A stretch of 64,000 nt of DNA. Source: Dechloromonas agitata is5 (GTDB lineage Bacteria; Pseudomonadota; Gammaproteobacteria; Burkholderiales; Rhodocyclaceae). The notes beneath the pieces were generated by a model. That model saw nothing but the letters and a program-made list of their open reading frames with translations, made no database searches and was not told the origin of the DNA. The number at the start of each line of letters is the position of its first letter. Positions within the stretch are counted from its first letter, which is position 1. Positions 1 through 9,195 of the stretch are shown here, in pieces. The position numbers were made by a program, and so were the translations under genes. Location of the stretch: contig NZ_KI912532.1 of assembly GCF_000519045.1 (NCBI RefSeq), forward strand, positions 1,240,001 through 1,304,000, given 5' to 3'.

Positions 1-1219
1 GGCCCTCGATGTTGAGCAGGGTCTTCTGCAGCATGACCAGTTGCGGCTGGATTTCGACATTGAAGCGGCGCGAGGTCTGGAACAGGCGGAGCAGCACCTT
101 GCCGAACGAGATGTCCTTCAGCGGCCGGTCGAAGATGGGCTCGCAGACAGCGCGGATGGCGGCTTCGAATTCATCGACGCGGGTATCCTTGGGGGCCCAG
201 CCGGATTCGATATGCGCCTCGGCGACGCGCTTGTAGTCGCGGCGGAAGAAGGCGAGGAAGTTCTGCGCCAGGTAGTTCTTGTCGGAATCGGTCAGTGTGC
301 CGACGATGCCGAAATCGAGTGCAATGTAGCGGCCGTCGGGGGCGACGAAAATGTTGCCGGGGTGCATGTCGGCATGGAAGAAGCCGTCGCGGAAGACCTG
401 GGTGAAGAAGATTTCGACGCCGGCTTCCGAGAGCTTCTTGAGGTCGATGCCTTCGCTGCGCAGACGGTCGATCTGCGAGATCGGCACCCCTTTCATGCGC
501 TCCATGACCATGACCGTGGACGTGCAGAAATCCCAATGCACTTCCGGTACGATGAGGAGCTTCGAATCCGTGAAGTTGCGGCGCAGTTGCGAGGCATTGG
601 CGGCCTCGCGCATCAGGTCGAGTTCGTCGCGCAGGTACTTGGCGAACTCGGCCACCACCTCGCGCGGCTTCAGGCGCTTGCCGTCCGACCACAGTTTTTC
701 GAGCAGTAGGGCCAGGCTGTCCATCAGGGCCAGGTCATGCTCGATCACGTCGTGCATGTTGGGGCGCAGGATCTTGACCGCCACCTCGTGGCCGCCGTCT
801 TCCTCGCGCAGCTTGGCGAAATGGACCTGGGCGATGGAGGCCGAAGCGACCGGAACCGGGTCGAATTCGGCAAATACTTCGTGCGCCGGGCGGCCGTAGG
901 CCCGCTCGATTTCCCGGAGGGCCTGCGCCGAATCGAAGGGGGGGACGCGATCCTGCAGGCGGGCCAGCTCGTCGGCGATATCGGGCGGCATCAGGTCGCG
1001 CCGGGTGGACAGCACCTGGCCGAACTTGACGAAGATGGGGCCGAGCGATTCGAGGGCCAGGCGCAGGCGCTCGGCACGTGGCGCCGACAGGTTGCGCCAG
1101 AACTGCAGGGCATTGGCCAGACGCACCAGGCGGCCGCTCGGCTCGTGTTCGAGCACCATTTCGTCGAGGCCGAAACGGCTGGCGACGGAGGCGATCTTGA
1201 GCAGACGGAAGAGGCGCAT
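1..1219 (-). CDS. ubiB: UbiB family protein kinase-like ATPase of ubiquinone synthesis (C-terminus cut by window edge)
   Basis: Membrane-associated atypical kinase/ATPase of the ABC1/ADCK family, needed for ubiquinone biosynthesis. About 406 residues are visible from the ATG whose first base is 1219; the reading frame runs off the left edge, so the C-terminal membrane segments are missing. The family-specific KxGQ motif appears as KFGQ near residue 65, the catalytic-loop region as HADMHPGN from about residue 282, and the metal-binding DFG at about 302. The N-terminus reads MRLFRLLKI, typical of beta-proteobacterial UbiB. An in-frame TTG seven codons upstream is an alternative start. It is divergent from the GGDEF gene at 1396 across about 175 bp, and no other ubi gene is visible. 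Confidence 0.92.
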   Translation of the reverse strand, partial: MRLFRLLKIASVASRFGLDEMVLEHEPSGRLVRLANALQFWRNLSAPRAERLRLALESLGPIFVKFGQVLSTRRDLMPPDIADELARLQDRVPPFDSAQALREIERAYGRPAHEVFAEFDPVPVASASIAQVHFAKLREEDGGHEVAVKILRPNMHDVIEHDLALMDSLALLLEKLWSDGKRLKPREVVAEFAKYLRDELDLMREAANASQLRRNFTDSKLLIVPEVHWDFCTSTVMVMERMKGVPISQIDRLRSEGIDLKKLSEAGVEIFFTQVFRDGFFHADMHPGNIFVAPDGRYIALDFGIVGTLTDSDKNYLAQNFLAFFRRDYKRVAEAHIESGWAPKDTRVDEFEAAIRAVCEPIFDRPLKDISFGKVLLRLFQTSRRFNVEIQPQLVMLQKTLLNIEG

Positions 1220-1395
1220 GGGGCGGTAAAAGGCCGGCAAAGTCAAACGAGCATCCTAACATGCCGACGTGGCTTGCGGCCCCGCGATTTGGCGTTCGGC
1301 ATCGATGATGCCTGCCTGCTCCCGCGGTCGATGGGATAAACTGGCCTACTGAAATCCGCTGGTACTCTCCACTATTCCGTCCCGGGGCCGTCGTC

Positions 1396-2928
1396 GTGTC
1401 CGCCAACGAATCAAAAAATCCGACCCATATCGCACGGGAAGCGCTCAAGCGCCTGGCCATCCGGCATTTGCCGCCGACGCCGGCCAATTTCCAGGTCTGC
1501 TATAACGAAATCGCCGGCCTGCCGGATATTCCGCCCTTTCCCGACAGGCCGCTCCGCCAGTTGGCCGACGGACTCGTGCCGCGCAACGAGGGGCAGAAGA
1601 AGGAGGTCGATGCGTTGCTCCAGGCCATTACGCGGCGCAGCTGGCAGGGCGTTACCGATGCCCTGAACGGTTTCGTCCGGGCCGGCAGCGAGCGGTCGCT
1701 TGGCGAAGCCGCCGTGCCGGCTGTGCCGCTGGCCGTGCTGCCGGTCGATTTTGCCGGCAGCCTGGGCCGCGTCATCGACGGCCTGCGGCCTTTTTTCGGC
1801 AGCGACAGCCCGCGTGCCGTGGCCTTGGCGGACGAGCTGGTGGCACTGCTCAGACAGCCGGCGGTCGAGGCTTCCCTGGCGCGCGGCGTGCTGGATCAAT
1901 TGCTCTGCCACGTCCGTTCGGCGGTCGAGGAGCAGCTGGAAATCCGCGAATCGCTACTCAAACTGCTCCACCTGATCATCGAGAACATTGGCCAGTTGAG
2001 CATCGACGACCAGTGGTTGAAGGGGCAGATCGACGGCTTGCTGGCCTGCGTGACGCCGCCCCTGACCCTGCGCCATCTCGACGAGATGGAGCGGCGGATG
2101 CGCGACGTGCTCGACAAGCAGGGTTGCGCCCGGGCGCGCTCGGTCGAGGCGCAGCAGGAAATGCGCAGCATGCTGACCACCTTCATCGACAGCCTGGCTG
2201 CCATGAGCCAGTCGAGCAGCACGTTTGAGGCGTGCATCGAGGAAACCGCCCGGGAACTGGAGCGCGTCACCTCGCCGGAAGAACTCAGGCCCCTGTTGTC
2301 CGGCGTCATGGCGGCAACGCACGCCATGGCCGAGGAGTCGGCCCATTCCCGCGAACAGTTGCAGTCGCTGCGCCAGCGGGTCGAGACCACCGAGGCCGAG
2401 CTGATCCAGTTGCACAAGGAGCTCGACAACGCCAGCGCGCAGGCGCGCCACGACCCATTGACCGATGCCCTGAACCGCAAGGGGCTCGACGAGGCGCTGC
2501 TGCGGGAAATGTCGAGCATGCGACGCAAGGCGGCAGCGCTGACGGTGAGCATGCTCGATATCGACAATTTCAAGCGCCTCAACGACAGCCTGGGCCATGA
2601 GGCCGGTGACGGCGCCCTGATTCATCTGGCCAACGTGGCGCGTCGCCACATCCGGCCGAGCGACACGTTGGCCCGCTACGGCGGCGAGGAATTCGTCATC
2701 CTGATGCCGGACACCACGCTCGACGAAGGGGTCGAGGTGATCACCCGCCTGCAGCGCGAGCTGACCAAGGCGATCTACCTGTCAGGCAACGAGCGGGTGC
2801 TCATCACTTTCAGCGCCGGTGTCGCCCAGGTCGGGCTGGATGAAGGAAGCGGCGATGCGCTGCGGCGGGCCGACCAGGCCATGTACCTGGCCAAGCGGGC
2901 GGGCAAGAACCGGGTATTCGGCGGCTGA
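1396..2928 (+). CDS. GGDEF diguanylate cyclase with a large helical N-terminal region
   Basis: Predicted to make cyclic di-GMP from two GTP. It is 510 residues long with a GTG start. Residues 1-330 show no domain I can name; they are mostly helical and hydrophilic, with no obvious membrane span, so the protein is probably cytosolic. A coiled-coil-like stretch at about 310-345 leads into the GGDEF domain (about 350-505), which opens with DPLTDALNRKG. The active-site signature is GGEEF at 429-433, an accepted active variant, preceded by five residues by RPSD, the RxxD product-inhibition I-site. Family knowledge predicts an active, feedback-inhibited enzyme; the input signal is unknown. It stands alone, with the glycosylase gene 12 bp downstream. 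Confidence 0.9.
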   Translation: MSANESKNPTHIAREALKRLAIRHLPPTPANFQVCYNEIAGLPDIPPFPDRPLRQLADGLVPRNEGQKKEVDALLQAITRRSWQGVTDALNGFVRAGSERSLGEAAVPAVPLAVLPVDFAGSLGRVIDGLRPFFGSDSPRAVALADELVALLRQPAVEASLARGVLDQLLCHVRSAVEEQLEIRESLLKLLHLIIENIGQLSIDDQWLKGQIDGLLACVTPPLTLRHLDEMERRMRDVLDKQGCARARSVEAQQEMRSMLTTFIDSLAAMSQSSSTFEACIEETARELERVTSPEELRPLLSGVMAATHAMAEESAHSREQLQSLRQRVETTEAELIQLHKELDNASAQARHDPLTDALNRKGLDEALLREMSSMRRKAAALTVSMLDIDNFKRLNDSLGHEAGDGALIHLANVARRHIRPSDTLARYGGEEFVILMPDTTLDEGVEVITRLQRELTKAIYLSGNERVLITFSAGVAQVGLDEGSGDALRRADQAMYLAKRAGKNRVFGG

Positions 2929-2940
2929 TCCGGCCGGTCG

Positions 2941-3441
2941 ATGGTGACGATCCGGAGTTTCCCGCCCGTGGCGGCGCCCGATGCGCGGCGGCTCATCCTG
3001 GGCAGCATGCCGGGCGAGGCGTCGCTCAGCGCCGGCCAGTATTACGCCCATCCGCGCAACGCCTTCTGGCGCATCATGGGCGACCTGCTCGGCGCGGGGC
3101 CGGCCCTGCCTTATCCGGCACGCCTGGCGCGCCTGACGGCGGCCGGCATCGCCTTGTGGGACGTGGTGGCCGATTGCGAGCGCCGCGGTAGCCTGGATGC
3201 CGCCATCGTCCGGGAGAGCGTGCAGGCCAACAATTTCCGGCATTTCTTCGCCGAGCATCCGGGCATCGAGCAGATTTTCTTCAACGGCACGGCCGCGGAA
3301 AACCTCTTTCGCCGGCACGTCCTGCCCAGGCTGGACGGGGTGCCGCGCGAACTACACCGCCTGCCATCGACCAGCCCGGCCCATGCCGCGCGCGGCTATG
3401 CCGAAAAGCTGGCGGCCTGGTCGGTGATCGTTGCCAAATAA
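2941..3441 (+). CDS. DNA-deoxyinosine glycosylase-like protein (uracil-DNA glycosylase superfamily)
   Basis: A small (166 residue) member of the UDG superfamily, of the type annotated as DNA-deoxyinosine or mismatch glycosylase, which removes deaminated bases in base-excision repair. Visible family motifs are GSMPGEASL at 21-29 (water-activating loop region), YYAHPRNAFW at 34-43, and LPSTSPAHA at about 141-149 (the minor-groove intercalation loop equivalent). It starts with ATG 12 bp after the GGDEF gene, possibly on the same transcript. The exact substrate (hypoxanthine, uracil or xanthine) cannot be told from sequence alone. Confidence 0.82.
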   Translation: MVTIRSFPPVAAPDARRLILGSMPGEASLSAGQYYAHPRNAFWRIMGDLLGAGPALPYPARLARLTAAGIALWDVVADCERRGSLDAAIVRESVQANNFRHFFAEHPGIEQIFFNGTAAENLFRRHVLPRLDGVPRELHRLPSTSPAHAARGYAEKLAAWSVIVAK

Positions 3442-3457
3442 AGAGGCAACGGCAGCG

Positions 3458-3463
3458 TATAAT
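3458..3463 (+). promoter_or_regulatory. Candidate -10 box of argS
   Basis: A perfect TATAAT lies 30 bp before the argS ATG, just after the preceding stop codon. No good -35 hexamer is found at 16-18 bp spacing; the nearest TTG-like hexamer, TTGCCA at 3431, is 21 bp away. A weak or activator-dependent promoter is possible. Confidence 0.4.
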
Positions 3464-3493
3464 CGCCGTTTTGCCTTTTTTAGCCGCGAATCA

Positions 3494-5257
3494 ATGGCCC
3501 ACGACGTCAAATCCCAGCTGACCACCTTGTTGCAACAGGCCCTGGCCAGCGTTGCTCCGACCGCAACCGAAACCCCCATCCAGCTTGAGCGTCCGCGTGA
3601 CCCGACGCATGGCGACTGGTCGACCAACCTGGCCATGCAACTGGCCAAGGCGCTGAAGAAAAATCCGCGCGAAATCGCCAATCAGTTGCTGGCCGAGCTG
3701 CCGGTTTCGATTTTGGTTGCCAAGGCGGAAGTGGCCGGTGCCGGCTTCATCAATTTCACCCTTGATGCTCGGGCCAAGATCAATGTCGTACGCGCCGTGC
3801 TGACCGAAGGCGCGGCTTTCGGCCGCTCGACGGCCGGCGGCCAGCAGAAGGTGCAGGTCGAGTTCGTCTCGGCCAACCCGACCGGCCCGCTGCACGTCGG
3901 CCATGGCCGCGGCGCGGCCTACGGCGCTTCGCTGTCCAGCTTGCTCTCCTTCGCCGGCTGGGACGTGACCCGCGAGTATTACGTCAATGACGCTGGACGG
4001 CAGATGGACATCCTCGGCCTGTCGACCTGGCTGCGCTATCTCGACCAGCATGGTCAGACCGTGCAATTCCCGCCCAACGCCTACCAGGGTGACTACGTGC
4101 GCGAAATGGCCAAGCAGATGACGGTCGCCCATGGCGCCAAGTTCGTCCGTGCCGCCGCCGACGTAGTTGCCGGCACGCCGGGCTTGCCGGAAGCCGGCCG
4201 CGCCGACGACGAAGCCAAACAGCAACGCGAACTGCATCTCGACGCGCTGATCGCCAAGGCCAAGGAACTGCTCGGCGGCGACTGGCACTACGTGCATCAG
4301 CATGCGCTCAACGAACAGCTCGAGGACTGCCGCGACGACCTCAAGGAATTCGGCGTCGAATTCGAGGTCTGGTATTCCGAAAAGTCGCTCTACGACACCG
4401 GGCTGGTCGCCCGCTGCGTCGCCCTGCTCGAGGAGAAGGGCCACATCTACCTGCAGAACGGCGCCAAGTGGTTCAAATCCACCGCCTTCGGCGACGAGAA
4501 GGACCGCGTCGTCCAGCGCGAGAACGGCCTCTACACCTACTTCGCGTCCGACATCGCCTACCACCTGAACAAGTTCGAGCGCGGTTTCGACAAGGTCATC
4601 AACATCTGGGGCGCCGACCACCACGGCTACATCCCGCGCGTTACGGGGGCGATCAAGGCACTCGACCTCGACAGCGACAAGCTGCACGTCGCCCTGGTCC
4701 AGTTCGCCGTACTCTACCGCAACGGCCAGAAGGCCTCGATGTCCACCCGCTCCGGCGAATTCGTCACGCTGCGCGAACTGCGCCGTGAGGTCGGCAACGA
4801 CGCCTGCCGTTTCTTCTATGCGCTGCGCAAGTCCGACCAGCACCTCGATTTCGACCTTGATCTGGCAAAGAGCCAGACCAACGAGAACCCGGTCTATTAC
4901 ATCCAGTACGCCCATGCCCGCGTCTGCTCGGTGATCAACCAGTGGGCCGGCGACCTGTCGGCGCTGGCCGAGGCCGATCTGGCCCTGCTCAGCAATCCGC
5001 GCGAGCTGGCCATCGCCAACCAGTTGGCCCAGTTCCGTGAAGTGATCGAAACGGCGGCCCGCGACCTGGCGCCGCACATGATCGCCTTCTACCTGAAGGA
5101 CCTGGCCGGCGAGTTCCACGGCTGGTACAACGCCGAACGCATGCTGGTCGACGATGCCGCGCTGCGCGATGCTCGCGTCGCTCTGGCCGCCGCGGTGCGC
5201 CAGACCATCCGCAACGGCATGGCCATCCTCGGCGTCAGCTGCCCGGAATCGATGTAA
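3494..5257 (+). CDS. argS: Arginyl-tRNA synthetase
   Basis: Charges tRNA-Arg with arginine in the cytosol (class I synthetase). The ATG at 3494 gives 587 residues, the normal length; the reading frame is open about 60 bp further upstream but lacks family similarity there. The N-terminal Add-1 tRNA-contact domain covers about 1-110. The HIGH signature is HVGH at 134-137 within GPLHVGHGRG, and the KMSK counterpart is SMSTRSG around 415-421. The C-terminal anticodon-binding DALR domain contains the stretch reading NPVYYIQYAHAR. It is followed after 9 bp by the SPOR-domain gene, a common beta-proteobacterial arrangement. Confidence 0.97.
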   Translation: MAHDVKSQLTTLLQQALASVAPTATETPIQLERPRDPTHGDWSTNLAMQLAKALKKNPREIANQLLAELPVSILVAKAEVAGAGFINFTLDARAKINVVRAVLTEGAAFGRSTAGGQQKVQVEFVSANPTGPLHVGHGRGAAYGASLSSLLSFAGWDVTREYYVNDAGRQMDILGLSTWLRYLDQHGQTVQFPPNAYQGDYVREMAKQMTVAHGAKFVRAAADVVAGTPGLPEAGRADDEAKQQRELHLDALIAKAKELLGGDWHYVHQHALNEQLEDCRDDLKEFGVEFEVWYSEKSLYDTGLVARCVALLEEKGHIYLQNGAKWFKSTAFGDEKDRVVQRENGLYTYFASDIAYHLNKFERGFDKVINIWGADHHGYIPRVTGAIKALDLDSDKLHVALVQFAVLYRNGQKASMSTRSGEFVTLRELRREVGNDACRFFYALRKSDQHLDFDLDLAKSQTNENPVYYIQYAHARVCSVINQWAGDLSALAEADLALLSNPRELAIANQLAQFREVIETAARDLAPHMIAFYLKDLAGEFHGWYNAERMLVDDAALRDARVALAAAVRQTIRNGMAILGVSCPESM

Positions 5258-5266
5258 GGAAACCCC

Positions 5267-5893
5267 ATGAGTCGCGACATGAAACCCCGCAAGAGCCAGC
5301 CGGCGAAGAAGAAATCCGGTGGTGGCACGCTGATCGGCATGTTCATCGGCCTCGTCCTCGGCGTCGGCCTGGCGGCCGGGGTGGTCTGGTATCTCAACAA
5401 GTCACCGCTGCCTTTCGTGGACAAGGCGCCGCCGCGCACCGAAACGAATGGCAAGAACGGCCAGCCGACTGCCCAGCCCGGCCAGCCGCTGGCCCTGCCG
5501 GGCAAGCCGGGTGACCCGGTGCCGGAGAAGCGTTTCCAGTTCTACGACATCCTGCCGGGCAAGGCTGACGCGGTGCCGGACAAGGCGCCGAAACCCGACG
5601 AAAAGCCGGCCGAGGCGAAGAAGGAAGACAAAAAGGAAGAGAAGAAGGAAGAGGTCAAGGAATCGAAGACGCCGCTCTTCCTGCAGGCGGGTTCCTTCAG
5701 CACGGCGCAGGATGCTGACAACCAAAAGGCCAAACTGGCGTTTATGGGGGTGGAGGCGGTCGTCCAGCAGGTGATGATCCAGGACAAGACCTTCTACCGC
5801 GTTCGTGTCGGTCCCTACACGAAGATCGATGAATTGAACAAAGTGCGTGCCGAGCTTGCCAAATCCGGCATCGAAGCCCAGCTTGCCAAATAG
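5267..5893 (+). CDS. SPOR-domain cell-division protein, FtsN-like
   Basis: A single-pass inner-membrane protein of 208 residues. A short basic cytoplasmic tail (residues 1-20) precedes one membrane helix at about 22-44, then a proline-rich and strongly charged Lys/Glu periplasmic linker (about 50-135), then a C-terminal SPOR domain (about 137-208). SPOR domains bind denuded peptidoglycan glycans at the septum, so a role in division or cell-wall remodelling is likely. The architecture is that of FtsN, but similarity outside the SPOR domain is low, so no symbol is assigned. It is flanked by argS (9 bp) and dsbA (9 bp). Confidence 0.82.
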   Translation: MSRDMKPRKSQPAKKKSGGGTLIGMFIGLVLGVGLAAGVVWYLNKSPLPFVDKAPPRTETNGKNGQPTAQPGQPLALPGKPGDPVPEKRFQFYDILPGKADAVPDKAPKPDEKPAEAKKEDKKEEKKEEVKESKTPLFLQAGSFSTAQDADNQKAKLAFMGVEAVVQQVMIQDKTFYRVRVGPYTKIDELNKVRAELAKSGIEAQLAK

Positions 5894-5902
5894 GAGTCGT
5901 GA

Positions 5903-6547
5903 ATGAAGTTTGATCGCCGCAGTTTCGTTGCCGCCGCTTTCGCTCTGGGGGCGGCTTTTGCCATGCCCGCCTTCGCGCAGAACGCCCCCTACACACCGAT
6001 CAGCCCGGCCCAGCCGACCGAGGATGCCAGCAAGATCGAAGTGCTCGAGTTCTTCAGCTACGGCTGCCCGCACTGTGCCGACTTCAATCCGTTGCTGCAC
6101 GCTTGGGCCGCCAAGCTGCCGGGCGATGTCGTGATCAAGAAGGTTCCGATCACCTTCGGCCGCGCCGCCTGGGCCAATATCGCGAAGCTGTACTACACGC
6201 TGGAAATCACCGGCGATCTGCAGCGCCTGGAAAGTGACGTTTTCAAGGCCATCCATGTCGAGCGCCAAAACCTGTTCGAGGAAAAGGCGCTCACCGAGTG
6301 GGTCGTCAAGAAAGGCGTCGATGCCAAGAAATTCAGCGAGACCTTCAGTTCCTTCGGCGTGATGAGCAAGGTCAAGCGCGGCGACCAGATGGCGCAGGCC
6401 TACAAGATCCAGGGCGTGCCGGCCCTGGCGGTCGAGGGCAAGTTCCTGGTCGGTGGCAAGGATTTCAACGACACCCTGGCCATCGCCGACAGCCTGATCG
6501 CCAAGGCGCGCAGCGAGAAGGCGGGCAAGGGTTCGGCCAAGAAGTAA
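5903..6547 (+). CDS. dsbA: Thiol:disulfide interchange protein DsbA
   Basis: Periplasmic oxidase that introduces disulfide bonds into exported proteins. It is 214 residues with a signal peptide ending near AFA-Q at about residue 26. The thioredoxin-fold active site is CPHC at 55-58 (context FFSYGCPHC), the canonical DsbA dipeptide that makes the protein strongly oxidising. The cis-proline segment is GVPALAV near the end. A good ribosome site (AGGAG) precedes the ATG. It follows the SPOR gene by 9 bp, so the pair is probably co-transcribed. Confidence 0.95.
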   Translation: MKFDRRSFVAAAFALGAAFAMPAFAQNAPYTPISPAQPTEDASKIEVLEFFSYGCPHCADFNPLLHAWAAKLPGDVVIKKVPITFGRAAWANIAKLYYTLEITGDLQRLESDVFKAIHVERQNLFEEKALTEWVVKKGVDAKKFSETFSSFGVMSKVKRGDQMAQAYKIQGVPALAVEGKFLVGGKDFNDTLAIADSLIAKARSEKAGKGSAKK

Positions 6548-6553
6548 TTACCC

Positions 6554-7318
6554 TTGAAGGTCTTCATCACGGGCGCCTCGTCGGGTATCGGCGAGGCGCT
6601 TGCCGTTTACTACGCCGCACAGGGTGCGACGCTGGGCCTCGTGGCGCGGCGGGCCGATTTCCTGCATGGCCTCAATGCCCGCTTGGGCGGTGGCCATGCC
6701 TGCTACCCGCTCGACGTGACCGATGCGTCGGCCCTGCATGATGCGGCGACCGACTTCATGCAGCGTTTCGGTGCGCCGCACATCGTCATCGCCAACGCCG
6801 GCGTGTCGGCTGGCACACTGACCGAATGCGAGGAGGACCTTGCCGTTTTCAAGCGGGTGATGGATACCAACGTTTACGGCATGGCGGCCACGTTCGCCCC
6901 GTTCATCCCGGCGATGCGGGCGGCTGGCGGCGGGCGCCGGCTGGTCGGCATCGCTTCGGTTGCCGGCATTCGCGGCCTGCCCGGGGCCGAGGCTTATTCC
7001 GCCTCCAAGGCAGCCGCCATCGCCTACCTCGAAAGCCTGCGCCTGGAAATGCGGCCTTACGGTATGCCGGTGGTCACCATCGCACCGGGCTATATCGAGA
7101 CGCCGATGACGGCGATCAATCCGTACAAGATGCCTTTCCTGCTGCCGGTCGACAAAGCTGCCACGCGCTTTGCCAAGGCCATCGAGCGTGGCACTTCCTA
7201 CACCGTCATTCCCTGGCCGATGGGCGTCGTCGCCAAGGTCCTGCGCCTGCTGCCCAACTGGCTGTACGACCGCCTGTTCACCGGCGCGCCGAGGAAGCCG
7301 CGCGGCTTGCTAAAATAG
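6554..7318 (+). CDS. Short-chain dehydrogenase/reductase (SDR) family oxidoreductase
   Basis: A classical SDR of 254 residues starting at TTG only 6 bp after dsbA; no ATG is available near the conserved N-terminus. The Rossmann cofactor motif is GASSGIGE at about 7-14, the NAG-type structural motif is IANAGVS, and the catalytic pair is Y148 and K152 in YSASK. The cofactor is probably NADP(H), given the basic residues after the second strand (VARRADF). The substrate is unknown. The basic, hydrophobic C-terminus (LPNWLYDRLFTG) is also seen in SDRs annotated for lipid or fatty-acyl substrates, but I would not assign one. Confidence 0.85.
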   Translation: MKVFITGASSGIGEALAVYYAAQGATLGLVARRADFLHGLNARLGGGHACYPLDVTDASALHDAATDFMQRFGAPHIVIANAGVSAGTLTECEEDLAVFKRVMDTNVYGMAATFAPFIPAMRAAGGGRRLVGIASVAGIRGLPGAEAYSASKAAAIAYLESLRLEMRPYGMPVVTIAPGYIETPMTAINPYKMPFLLPVDKAATRFAKAIERGTSYTVIPWPMGVVAKVLRLLPNWLYDRLFTGAPRKPRGLLK

Positions 7319-7322
7319 CCGC

Positions 7323-7526
7323 ATGCTTACCCTCAAGATCAATGGCGAAAGCCGCCAGTTTTCCGCCCCGCTGACCGTTGCCGGCCTGATCGAACAACTC
7401 GGCTACGCCGGTAAGCGCATAGCCGTCGAACGCAATGGTGAAATCGTGCCGAAAAGCCAGCACGCCAACACTGAACTGGCGAGCGGCGACCAGCTTGAAA
7501 TCGTCGTCGCCGTTGGGGGGGGCTAG
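7323..7526 (+). CDS. thiS: Sulfur carrier protein ThiS
   Basis: A 67-residue ubiquitin-fold protein that carries sulfur as a C-terminal thiocarboxylate for assembly of the thiazole ring of thiamine. The C-terminus ends in the required Gly-Gly (VAVGGG). The ATG lies only 4 bp after the SDR stop codon, which leaves no room for a TPP riboswitch directly upstream. thiG follows after an 80-bp gap that contains a hairpin. Confidence 0.95.
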   Translation: MLTLKINGESRQFSAPLTVAGLIEQLGYAGKRIAVERNGEIVPKSQHANTELASGDQLEIVVAVGGG

Positions 7527-7541
7527 TTGTTCGTTGCGGGG

Positions 7542-7574
7542 CGCGGGTTGGGGGCAAAGGCCAGGCAACCCGCG
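7542..7574 (+). repeat. Intercistronic hairpin between thiS and thiG
   Basis: A perfect 9-bp inverted repeat, CGCGGGTTG (7542-7550) and CAACCCGCG (7566-7574), with a 15-nt loop. No run of T follows, so it is unlikely to be a simple intrinsic terminator. It could be an mRNA processing or stability element, or tune the thiS:thiG ratio. Confidence 0.6.
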
Positions 7575-7606
7575 GCGGATTGCTAATGACTGGTAACTGA
7601 CAACCC

Positions 7607-8404
7607 ATGACTGGATCACACATGCATCAACTGACCTTAGCCGGAAAAACCTACCGTTCCCGTTTGCTGGTCGGCACCGGCAAGTACAAGGATTTCGCCG
7701 AAACGCGCGCCGCCATCGACGCCTCGGGGGCCGAGATCGTCACCGTCGCGGTGCGTCGCGTGAACATTGGCCAGGATGCCAGCCAGCCCAGCCTGCTCGA
7801 CGCCATCCCGCCGTCGCAGTTCACCATCCTGCCCAATACCGCCGGCTGCTATACCGCCGACGATGCCGTGCGTACCCTGCGCCTGGCGCGCGAACTGCTC
7901 GACGGTCACCCGTTGTGCAAGCTGGAAGTGCTGGGCGACCCGACCAACCTGTTCCCCAACATGCCGGAAACCCTGAAGGCGGCGGAGACCTTGGTCAAGG
8001 ACGGTTTCCAGGTCATGGTCTACTGCGCCGATGACCCCATCCAGTGCAAGATGCTGGAAGACATCGGCTGCGTCGCCGTCATGCCGCTCGCTTCACTGAT
8101 CGGTTCCGGCATGGGCATCGTCAATCCGTGGAACCTGCGCCTGATCATCGACAATGCCCAGGTGCCGATCATCGTCGATGCCGGTGTTGGTACGGCGTCG
8201 GACGCGACGATCGCGATGGAACTCGGCTGCGACGGCGTGCTGATGAACACCGCCATCGCCCACGCCAAGGATCCGGTACTGATGGCTTCGGCCATGAAGA
8301 AGGGCATCGAAGCCGGCCGCGAAGCCTTCCTGGCTGGCCGCATGGCCCGCAAATACTACTCGGCCGACCCCTCGTCGCCGACCACCGGATTGATCGGCTC
8401 ATGA
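7607..8404 (+). CDS. thiG: Thiazole synthase ThiG
   Basis: Forms the thiazole phosphate ring of thiamine from DXP, dehydroglycine and the ThiS thiocarboxylate. It is 265 residues from the ATG at 7607; an in-frame ATG at 7622 gives 260 residues, starts closer to the conserved [19 protein letters not shown] block, and may be the true start. The Schiff-base lysine sits in the CKLEVLGDP motif (K105 from 7607). The phosphate-binding glycine segments [12 protein letters not shown] and [12 protein letters not shown] are intact. The stop codon overlaps the trmB start (ATGA). Confidence 0.95.
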   Translation: MTGSHMHQLTLAGKTYRSRLLVGTGKYKDFAETRAAIDASGAEIVTVAVRRVNIGQDASQPSLLDAIPPSQFTILPNTAGCYTADDAVRTLRLARELLDGHPLCKLEVLGDPTNLFPNMPETLKAAETLVKDGFQVMVYCADDPIQCKMLEDIGCVAVMPLASLIGSGMGIVNPWNLRLIIDNAQVPIIVDAGVGTASDATIAMELGCDGVLMNTAIAHAKDPVLMASAMKKGIEAGREAFLAGRMARKYYSADPSSPTTGLIGS

Positions 8405-9195
8405 GCAAAGCCCCGCTGATTCACAGCGACGCCGAACGTGAGGATGGCGTCTATACCGAGGGTCGTGAAGGCCACGGTCACATCAAGAGCTTCGTGCGCC
8501 GTGCCGGTCGCATGTCGGACGCCCAGCACCGCTATTTTGACGAGATGATGCCGAAGATCGGCATCGCCTATCAGCCGTCGCCCATCGACCTGAATGCCGT
8601 GTTCGGCCGCGACAATCCGAAAATTCTCGAAATTGGCTGCGGCATGGGCGAGACGACGGCGCGTATCGCCGAGGCCAATCCGCAGAACGACTACTTCGGG
8701 CTGGAAGTGCACGTGCCCGGCGTCGGCGCGCTGTGCAAGCTGATCGCCGAGAAGAACCTGTCCAACCTGCGGATCGGCAACCACGACGCGGTCGAGGTGG
8801 TACGCGACATGCTGCCGGAGGGCGCGTTGTCCGGCATCCACGTCTTCTTCCCCGATCCATGGCACAAGACGCGCCACAAGAAGCGCCGCTTGATTCAGCC
8901 GCCCTTCGTCGCGCTACTTGCCTCGCGCCTGAAACCGGGGGGGTATTTCCACTGCGCGACCGACTGGGAAAACTACGCGCTGCAGATGCTGGATGTGCTG
9001 GGCCGTGAGCCCAGCCTGCAGAACAGCGTCCCCGGGCCGACGCCGGAGGCCCTCGCTGCGGCGCTGGAGACTGACAGTGCGGCCGGCCTGGCCGGCTTCG
9101 CGCCGCGCCCCGACTACCGGCCGCTGACCAAGTTCGAGAACCGCGGCCTGCGTCTTGGCCACGGCGTCTGGGATATCGTCTTCACGAAACGGTGA
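8401..9195 (+). CDS. trmB: tRNA (guanine-N7-)-methyltransferase
   Basis: Methylates G46 in the variable loop of tRNAs using S-adenosylmethionine. The ATG at 8401 overlaps the thiG stop codon and gives 264 residues; the frame is open further upstream inside thiG, but that is not conserved. The SAM-binding motif reads [12 protein letters not shown], and the TrmB signature [14 protein letters not shown] is present. The N-terminal extension is basic. The 3' end overlaps the convergent EAL gene by 14 bp. Confidence 0.95.
   Translation: MSKAPLIHSDAEREDGVYTEGREGHGHIKSFVRRAGRMSDAQHRYFDEMMPKIGIAYQPSPIDLNAVFGRDNPKILEIGCGMGETTARIAEANPQNDYFGLEVHVPGVGALCKLIAEKNLSNLRIGNHDAVEVVRDMLPEGALSGIHVFFPDPWHKTRHKKRRLIQPPFVALLASRLKPGGYFHCATDWENYALQMLDVLGREPSLQNSVPGPTPEALAAALETDSAAGLAGFAPRPDYRPLTKFENRGLRLGHGVWDIVFTKR

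Noticed and set aside
7311..7316. TAAAAT just before the thiS ATG, suggesting a leaderless thiS mRNA
   Set aside because: No -35 hexamer at 16-18 bp spacing. The hexamer lies in the SDR stop region, where such sequence occurs by chance, and thiS is close enough to be co-transcribed.
7319..7606. TPP riboswitch for the thiS-thiG genes
   Set aside because: thiS starts 4 bp after the SDR stop and no THI-box motif is visible in the thiS-thiG gap.
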